A stretch of DNA of 11,585 bases, from positions 1-11,585 of the forward strand of contig CAMFLG010000050.1 in NCBI GenBank assembly GCA_945957495.1, read 5' to 3'. Positions 6,061-11,585 of this stretch are shown here, one piece after another. Below the pieces are notes generated by a model that was not told the DNA's origin, searched no databases, and was given only the letters and a program-made list of their open reading frames with translations. Every line of letters begins with the position of its first letter. The stretch's first letter is position 1. Source of the stretch: an uncultured Pseudorhodobacter sp. (GTDB taxonomy: Bacteria > Pseudomonadota > Alphaproteobacteria > Rhodobacterales > Rhodobacteraceae). Made by a program: the position numbers and the translations under genes.

Positions 6061-7908
6061 TTACCCCGCAGCGGTTTCCAGTTTTTCCTGCGCGGAAAGC
6101 CACATCGCCTCTGCCCGGTCCAAGGCATCCATGACCTCGCCGTATTTCTTGTTCCAGGTTTCCAGCTCTCCGCGGCGGCTGTCTTCGTAAAGCTCTGGAT
6201 CGGCGAGCTTTTTCGCCAGTTTGTCACGCATGTCGTTCAGTTTGGCCAGACGCTCTTCGGATTTCTTGACCTCGGCGCGCAGGGCCTTGATTTCGTCCTG
6301 GCTGGCTTTCTTCGGCTTTTCCACCAGTTTGACCGGCTTTGCCTCTTCATCGCCGGCCAGAAGTTGGCGACGATAGGCGTCAAGGTCTTCCAGATAGGGC
6401 TGCACCGAGCCGCCTTTGACCAGCCAAAGCCGATCCGCCACCAGCGACAGTAGGTGCATGTCATGGCTGACCAGAACCACTGCGCCGGAATATTCGGTCA
6501 GCGCCTCGACCAGCGCCTCGCGGCTTTCCATGTCAAGGTGGTTGGTCGGTTCGTCAAGGATCAGCAGATGCGGCGCGTCGATGGTGGCCAAAAGCAGCGA
6601 GAGCCGGGCCTTTTGGCCACCCGACAGGCGACCGACAGCGGTTTCGGCCTGATCCGCGCCAAGGCCAAAGCCCGCAAGCCGGGCGCGCAGGCGGGGCTGG
6701 CCCTCTGCCGGGCGCAGGCGCATGACGTGTTGCAAGGGCGTTTCGTCGATGAAAAGTTCGTCCACCTGATGCTGCGCGAAATAGCCGATGCGCAGTTTGG
6801 AAGAGCGCACCATCTTGCCTTCCGCAGGTTCCAGCTTGCCCGCAAGCAGCTTGGATAGGGTGGATTTACCCTCGCCGTTGCGGCCCAAAAGCGCGATGCG
6901 GTCGTCCTGATCAATGCGCAAGGACAGCTTCTTCAGGATCAACGGGCCGCCGTAACCCACGGAAACGCCTTCCATATTGATGATGGGGGGCGAAAGTTCC
7001 TCGGGTTCGGGGAAGGTGAATACCACCTTCTTTGCGTCTTCGGGGGCGGTGATCGTTTCCATTTTCTCCAGCATTTTCACGCGGGACTGTGCTTGTGCTG
7101 CTTTGGAGGCCTTTGCCTTGAAACGATCAACGAAGGCTTGCAGATGCGCGCGCCGGGCGTCTTGTTTGCGCGCCTCGGCCTGCAGGACGGCGCGGCGTTC
7201 TGCCACTTGCCGCGCGAATTGGTCATAGGGGCCGGACCAGTAGGTCAGCTTCTTGTTGTCCAGATGCAGGATGCCGGTGACGGCGCGGTTCAGAAGGCCG
7301 CGGTCGTGCGAGATGATCAGAACGGTGTGCGGATATTTCTGCAGATAGCTTTCCAGCCAGAGCGCGCCTTCAAGATCCAGATAGTTGGTGGGTTCGTCCA
7401 AAAGCAGGTAATCGGGCTGGGCAAACAACACCCCCGCCAGCGCCACGCGCATCCGCCAGCCGCCAGAAAAATCCGAACAGGGGCGCAGTTGCGCCTCGGC
7501 GTCAAAGCCTAAGCCCTTGAGAATGCTGGAGGCGCGACCCTCTGCCGACCAGGCGTCGATATCGGCAAGGCGGTGCTGAATTTCGGCGATGCGGTGGGGA
7601 TCATGCGCGGTTTCGGATTCCTTCATCAGCGCCGCGCGTTCGGTATCGGCGGCGAGAACCGTATCCAGAAGGCTGGTGGACGAGGACGGCACCTCTTGTG
7701 CGACACCGCCGATGCGGGCGCGGGCTGGCATCGAAATCTCGCCCCCTTCCAGCGCCAGTTCCTTTTTGATCAGCCGGAACAGCGTGGTCTTGCCCGCGCC
7801 GTTGCGCCCGACAAGGCCGACCTTGTGGCCGGTGGGAATGGTGGCCGAGGCCCCTTCAAACAGGGGGCGGCCTTCGACGGAATAGGTGATGTCTTCGATT
7901 TTCAGCAT
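6061..7908 (-). CDS. ABC-F family ATPase, YheS-like
   Basis: This 615-residue protein has two ATP-binding cassettes and no membrane segment, the ABC-F layout of ribosome-associated factors that act in the E site during translation. Cassette 1 has Walker A GRNGAGKT (34-41), signature FSGGW (147-151), Walker B LLLDEP (168-173) and switch His 201. Cassette 2 has GRNGEGKS (342-349), LSGGQ (428-432), LILDEP (449-454) and His 482. The inter-domain linker (about 235-300) is long and basic, with DRFKAKASKAAQAQSRVKML, the segment that reaches into the ribosome and that most resembles YheS. The C-terminal 80 residues (about 535-612) are charged and predicted coiled coil. The start MLKIEDITYS is standard, although the ribosome binding site is weak. 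It is first in a minus-strand operon. Confidence 0.93.
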   Translation of the reverse strand: MLKIEDITYSVEGRPLFEGASATIPTGHKVGLVGRNGAGKTTLFRLIKKELALEGGEISMPARARIGGVAQEVPSSSTSLLDTVLAADTERAALMKESETAHDPHRIAEIQHRLADIDAWSAEGRASSILKGLGFDAEAQLRPCSDFSGGWRMRVALAGVLFAQPDYLLLDEPTNYLDLEGALWLESYLQKYPHTVLIISHDRGLLNRAVTGILHLDNKKLTYWSGPYDQFARQVAERRAVLQAEARKQDARRAHLQAFVDRFKAKASKAAQAQSRVKMLEKMETITAPEDAKKVVFTFPEPEELSPPIINMEGVSVGYGGPLILKKLSLRIDQDDRIALLGRNGEGKSTLSKLLAGKLEPAEGKMVRSSKLRIGYFAQHQVDELFIDETPLQHVMRLRPAEGQPRLRARLAGFGLGADQAETAVGRLSGGQKARLSLLLATIDAPHLLILDEPTNHLDMESREALVEALTEYSGAVVLVSHDMHLLSLVADRLWLVKGGSVQPYLEDLDAYRRQLLAGDEEAKPVKLVEKPKKASQDEIKALRAEVKKSEERLAKLNDMRDKLAKKLADPELYEDSRRGELETWNKKYGEVMDALDRAEAMWLSAQEKLETAAG

Positions 7909-8097
7909 GGCGGGGGCTTGCCCTATGGGGCGGGCGGCGTCAACGGGGGACGGAAAAACCCTGTGCTTAATCCGTGCTTATTCCGTGCTTTTGCTGTGCA
8001 CACGCGCAAGCCTGACGGCTTTTCATCGCAAGCCAGCCGTGATAGCAGGCGCGCACATCAATTCCGGGCGATCCCGCCCTATTCCATGGAGAGCCAA
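7909..8097. promoter_or_regulatory. Divergent control region between the ABC-F gene and ndk
   Basis: These 189 bases must drive both the ABC-F operon (minus) and ndk (plus). Visible contents are a phased 11-bp repeat (7963-7999, listed separately), a small hairpin AAGCC-TGAC-GGCTT at 8008-8021 followed by TT, and the 8-mer CGCAAGCC repeated at 8005-8012 and 8027-8034, exactly 22 bases apart. I cannot point to a good sigma-70 -35/-10 pair on either strand. The ndk ribosome binding site GGAGAG is at 8088-8093. Confidence 0.4.
7963..7999. repeat. 11-bp phased repeat upstream of ndk
   Basis: GTGC recurs at 7963, 7974, 7985 and 7996, exactly 11 bases apart. The first units are GTGCTTAATCC, GTGCTTATTCC and GTGCTTTTGCT, and the fourth keeps only GTGCACA. 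One unit equals about one turn of DNA, so the copies face the same side of the helix. This may be an operator array for a DNA-binding protein or only a decayed tandem duplication. Confidence 0.6.
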
Positions 8098-8520
8098 ATG
8101 GCCATCGAACGCACCCTGTCGATCATCAAGCCCGACGCCACCAAACGCAACCTGACCGGCAAGATCGTTGCCAAGTTCGAAGACGCGGGCCTGCGCGTTG
8201 TGGCGTCCAAGCGCATCCATCTTTCGACCGCCACCGCCGGTGCGTTCTATGCTGAACATTCCGAGCGCGGTTTTTACGGCGAACTCGTCGCCTACATGGC
8301 GTCCGAGCCGGTCGTGGTTCAGGTTCTGGAAGGCGAAGGCGCAATTGCCAAGAACCGTGAAGTGATGGGCGCCACCGATCCGGCCGCCGCCGCCGCTGGC
8401 ACGATCCGCAAGGAATTTGCGCTGTCCAAGGGTGAAAATTCGGTTCACGGGTCGGACTCGGAAGCCTCGGCTGCGCGCGAGATCGCGTTCTTCTTCTCGG
8501 GTCTTGAACTCGTCGGCTGA
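8098..8520 (+). CDS. ndk: Nucleoside diphosphate kinase
   Basis: This 140-residue enzyme transfers the gamma phosphate from ATP to other nucleoside diphosphates through a phosphohistidine, balancing the NTP and dNTP pools in the cytosol. The catalytic histidine is H117 in NSVHGSDS (114-121), the family signature. K11 (IIKPDA), Y51, R57, T93, R104 and N114 occupy the known nucleotide-binding positions. The length is standard. The start at 8098 is chosen because GGAGAG (8088-8093) lies 4 bases ahead. An in-frame ATG at 8086 would add only MESQ and has no ribosome binding site. Codon use favours C-ending codons (GGC, GCC, ATC), as expected of a well-expressed gene. It is transcribed alone, facing the convergent TfoX-domain gene 19 bases after its stop. 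Confidence 0.97.
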   Translation: MAIERTLSIIKPDATKRNLTGKIVAKFEDAGLRVVASKRIHLSTATAGAFYAEHSERGFYGELVAYMASEPVVVQVLEGEGAIAKNREVMGATDPAAAAAGTIRKEFALSKGENSVHGSDSEASAAREIAFFFSGLELVG

Positions 8521-8531
8521 TACCCGGGCAC

Positions 8532-8551
8532 GGGCGGCGTCAACGCCGTTC
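8532..8551. terminator. Weak hairpin at the ndk / TfoX-domain gene junction
   Basis: CGGCG (8535-8539) and CGCCG (8544-8548) pair around a TCAA loop, and the stem can grow to eight pairs with two G-U pairs in the plus-strand transcript. No T-run follows. It sits between the ndk stop and the last codons of the convergent gene, where a terminator is expected, but the signal is weak. Confidence 0.25.
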
Positions 8552-8878
8552 GATCACGCCAAAGAATTGCAGGGCCGCTTCCAGTTCGGAGCGGCCCTTT
8601 TCTTTTGTGCCGGCCATGCTGGCCTTGATCGCATCAAAGCGGGTGCGCAGGGCTTTCTTCTCGTCACCCTGACAGTCGTTCCACGGACGGCCCTGCAGGC
8701 CCATGACCAAGGCGTAATAGCCGATGAAATGCGGGGCCAGGCCTGCGGCCAGCCAGCGGCGATAGCCCTCATCCGCACCCATTTCGCGCAACTGCTCGGC
8801 GCTGTGGATGCCCGCCTTGGCAAACGCCTCGGCCGTGGCGGGGCCAAGGTTGGGGATGGAGGAAACCGGGCTGGGCAT
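8540..8878 (-). CDS. Stand-alone TfoX/Sxy C-terminal domain protein
   Basis: This is a 112-residue cytosolic protein. Residues 7-90, starting SIPNLGPATAEAFAKAGIHSAEQLREMGA, form a helix-hairpin-helix-like fold typical of the TfoX C-terminal domain; YRRWLAAGLAPHFIGYYALVMGLQGRPW is also characteristic. TfoX/Sxy in gammaproteobacteria is a competence co-activator with an additional N-terminal domain, which is absent here. Single-domain versions are common in alphaproteobacteria, and their role is not established, so competence should not be assumed. The start MPSPVSS at 8878 is preferred over the 8935 upstream extension, which runs through a terminator-like hairpin; AGCAGG lies about 9 bases ahead. 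The tail after residue 90 is charged and less conserved. Confidence 0.85.
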   Translation of the reverse strand: MPSPVSSIPNLGPATAEAFAKAGIHSAEQLREMGADEGYRRWLAAGLAPHFIGYYALVMGLQGRPWNDCQGDEKKALRTRFDAIKASMAGTKEKGRSELEAALQFFGVIERR

Positions 8879-8899
8879 GGGACGACCTGCTGAAATGAC

Positions 8900-8925
8900 A
8901 AAGACCAGCCTAGCGGCTGGCCTTT
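8900..8925 (-). terminator. Intrinsic-terminator-like hairpin after the small Q-rich gene
   Basis: In the minus-strand transcript AAAGGCCAGCC pairs with GGCTGGTCTTT through 11 consecutive pairs (one G-U) around a GCTA loop, followed by GTCATTTC. The A-run on the 5' side and the T-run on the 3' side are typical of an intrinsic terminator, though the T-run is short. It begins 22 bases after the stop of the small gene and ends 21 bases before the TfoX-domain start, so it separates, or attenuates between, the two. In the plus direction one pair becomes an A-C mismatch. Confidence 0.6.
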
Positions 8926-8947
8926 GGGTCTGCAAATCGAAGAATGC

Positions 8948-9085
8948 TCAGATCGACGCCCAATCGCGGATCACGGGCGTGCTGCCTTGCTGCTGCTTGG
9001 GGCCGCTGGAGGACTGGCCCTGTTGCTGCGGTTGTTGCGGGGCCTGCGTGCTGCCGCCTTGCTGGGCGGAGGGGGAGGTAGACAT
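8948..9085 (-). CDS. Small glutamine-rich protein, unrecognised
   Basis: A 45-residue open frame starts at 9085 with GGAGC 7 bases upstream, a good ribosome binding site. It has 12 glutamines and nine serines. The N-terminal two thirds are low complexity (SAQQGGSTQAPQQPQQQGQ), and the motif QQ(G/Q)GST occurs near residues 8-13 and again at 31-36. The C-terminal nine residues (PVIRDWASI) have ordinary composition and look like a short conserved tail. There is no signal peptide or membrane segment, and it is probably disordered. A terminator-like hairpin follows it, and a possible promoter lies upstream. I do not recognise the family and assign no function. Support is the ribosome binding site, the terminator and the lack of any competing gene on the other strand. 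Confidence 0.6.
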   Translation of the reverse strand: MSTSPSAQQGGSTQAPQQPQQQGQSSSGPKQQQGSTPVIRDWASI

Positions 9086-9182
9086 CTGACTGCTCCGGTC
9101 AAAATCTCGGCATTGTGCCGATGTGTTATGTTGCGCATTGGGTGCGGCGCTAAAATGGCAACCGCAAGGTCATAATGCGCCA

Positions 9183-9209
9183 AATATACCCGGCCCGGGA
9201 CTGTCGCAA
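9183..9209 (-). promoter_or_regulatory. Possible promoter of the small Q-rich gene
   Basis: Read on the minus strand, TTGCGA (9209-9204) and TATATT (9188-9183) are separated by 15 bases, a little short for sigma-70. TATATT is the most AT-rich hexamer in this gap. It would give a leader of about 90 bases before the ATG at 9085. Confidence 0.3.
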
Positions 9210-9218
9210 TGCGGAAAC

Positions 9219-9236
9219 GTGACGATTTTACGTCAC
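9219..9236 (-). terminator. Inverted repeat just after copZ
   Basis: GTGACG (9219-9224) and CGTCAC (9231-9236) form a perfect 6-bp stem around ATTTTA, 5 bases after the copZ stop in the direction of copZ transcription. On that strand GTTTCC follows. It may be a weak copZ terminator. As an 18-bp palindrome it could instead be a protein-binding site upstream of the small gene. Confidence 0.4.
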
Positions 9237-9241
9237 TGTGA

Positions 9242-9448
9242 TCACGAGGCCGCGATAAGGGTCGCGGGGAAGCCGATCTGGTCGAGTGCTGCGATCACGG
9301 CGGTTTGCGGCGCGGTGCCCGTCACCTCGACCTGACGGGTGGTCAGATCGACGTTGATCGCGCCGATGTCCTTGAGTTGCGACAGGGTCGATGTGACCGA
9401 GGCCTTGCAATGGCCGCAGGTCATGTCGGGAACGGAAAAGACGGTCAT
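9242..9448 (-). CDS. copZ: Copper chaperone CopZ (HMA domain)
   Basis: This 68-residue protein is a single heavy-metal-associated ferredoxin-like domain. MTCGHC (9-14) supplies the two cysteines that hold Cu(I), and the histidine between them is the variant typical of free-standing chaperones. The rest (VTSTLSQLKDIGAINVDLTTRQVEV and a C-terminal FPATLI strand) follows the domain pattern. CopZ carries cytosolic Cu(I) to the exporter CopA, which lies divergently 133 bases away. The start has AGGAGA (9455-9460) 6 bases ahead. A MerR-type operator lies upstream, pointing to copper induction. A mercury or other metal specificity is less likely given the neighbour. Confidence 0.93.
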   Translation of the reverse strand: MTVFSVPDMTCGHCKASVTSTLSQLKDIGAINVDLTTRQVEVTGTAPQTAVIAALDQIGFPATLIAAS

Positions 9449-9472
9449 GGGGGTTCTCCTGGCTACGCGGCC

Positions 9473-9503
9473 TAGATGGGGGTTCCTGTTGGGGGAAGGT
9501 CAA
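9473..9503 (-). promoter_or_regulatory. CueR-type operator-promoter of copZ
   Basis: On the minus strand TTGACC (9503-9498) is followed by a 19-base spacer containing the dyad TTCC-N7-GGAA (9497-9483). The hexamer in the -10 position, CATCTA (9478-9473), is a poor match. The dyad is the same kind as at copA, and the spacer length fits MerR-family promoters, where the regulator twists over-long spacing into register when it binds Cu(I). The AGGAGA ribosome binding site of copZ follows within 20 bases. Confidence 0.6.
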
Positions 9504-9529
9504 GGGGGCAGAGAATTTTTCTTGCCGTC

Positions 9530-9560
9530 TTGACCTTCCTGTCACTGGAAGCCCTAGATG
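9530..9560 (+). promoter_or_regulatory. CueR-type operator-promoter of copA
   Basis: TTGACC (9530-9535) and TAGATG (9555-9560) are separated by exactly 19 bases, the hallmark of MerR-family promoters. Inside lies the dyad CTTCC-N7-GGAAG (9535-9539 and 9547-9551), closely resembling the E. coli CueR box CCTTCC-N7-GGAAGG at its own copA. A Cu(I)-sensing CueR/HmrR homologue is the expected activator; its gene is not in the window. Confidence 0.85.
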
Positions 9561-9581
9561 AGCGGGTGAAGGAGACTTCCG

Positions 9582-11585
<2,004 letters not shown>

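Noticed and set aside
7573..8097. N-terminal extension of the ndk frame by up to 175 codons
   Set aside because: The extension is antisense to the ABC-F gene and unlike any Ndk; the ribosome binding site and family length place the start at 8098.
8879..8935. Upstream extension of the TfoX-domain protein to an ATG at 8935
   Set aside because: It would translate straight through the terminator-like hairpin at 8900-8925, and the added residues do not resemble the family.

Overview
The window looks like chromosomal DNA of an alphaproteobacterium of the Rhodobacter/Roseobacter group (Rhodobacterales). The reasons are the high G+C content, the protein flavour of LptF/LptG, PepA, HolC and Ndk, and the order lptF-lptG-lptD beside pepA-holC. 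No phage, transposon, CRISPR, tRNA or rRNA was seen. Most of the window is core genome; the accessory-looking parts are the copper genes at the right end and a small unrecognised gene beside them.

Left part (1-4360): the minus-strand operon lptF-lptG-lptD (LptD only as its first 15 codons) encodes the inner-membrane permease pair and the outer-membrane translocon that move lipopolysaccharide to the cell surface. Each gene joins the next through a 4-base ATGA overlap. Divergent from it on the plus strand are pepA (M17 leucyl aminopeptidase) and holC (chi subunit of DNA polymerase III).

Middle (4357-7908): a tightly packed minus-strand cluster reads in the order YheS-like ABC-F ATPase, DUF2267 protein, MarC-family membrane protein and membrane-anchored retropepsin-like aspartic protease. 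The last gene runs convergently into holC with a 4-base overlap, and a 7-bp hairpin sits on the two stop codons.

Right part (7909-11585): ndk (nucleoside diphosphate kinase) is on the plus strand behind a leader carrying an 11-bp phased repeat. It converges on a stand-alone TfoX C-terminal-domain gene. Upstream of that, on the minus strand, is a 45-codon glutamine-rich small gene with a good ribosome binding site and its own terminator-like hairpin. The window ends with a divergent copper module: copZ (chaperone, minus) and copA (Cu+ exporting P1B ATPase, plus, cut by the window end). The 133 bases between them hold two divergent MerR/CueR-type operator-promoters, the copA one with the diagnostic 19-bp spacer. 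The two genes are therefore probably induced together by copper(I); the regulator gene is not in view.

I did not find an unmistakably new system. The best candidates for something undescribed are the small Q-rich gene, the phased repeat before ndk, the 11-codon upstream ORF touching the holC start, and the membrane protease/MarC/DUF2267 cluster of unknown joint function.
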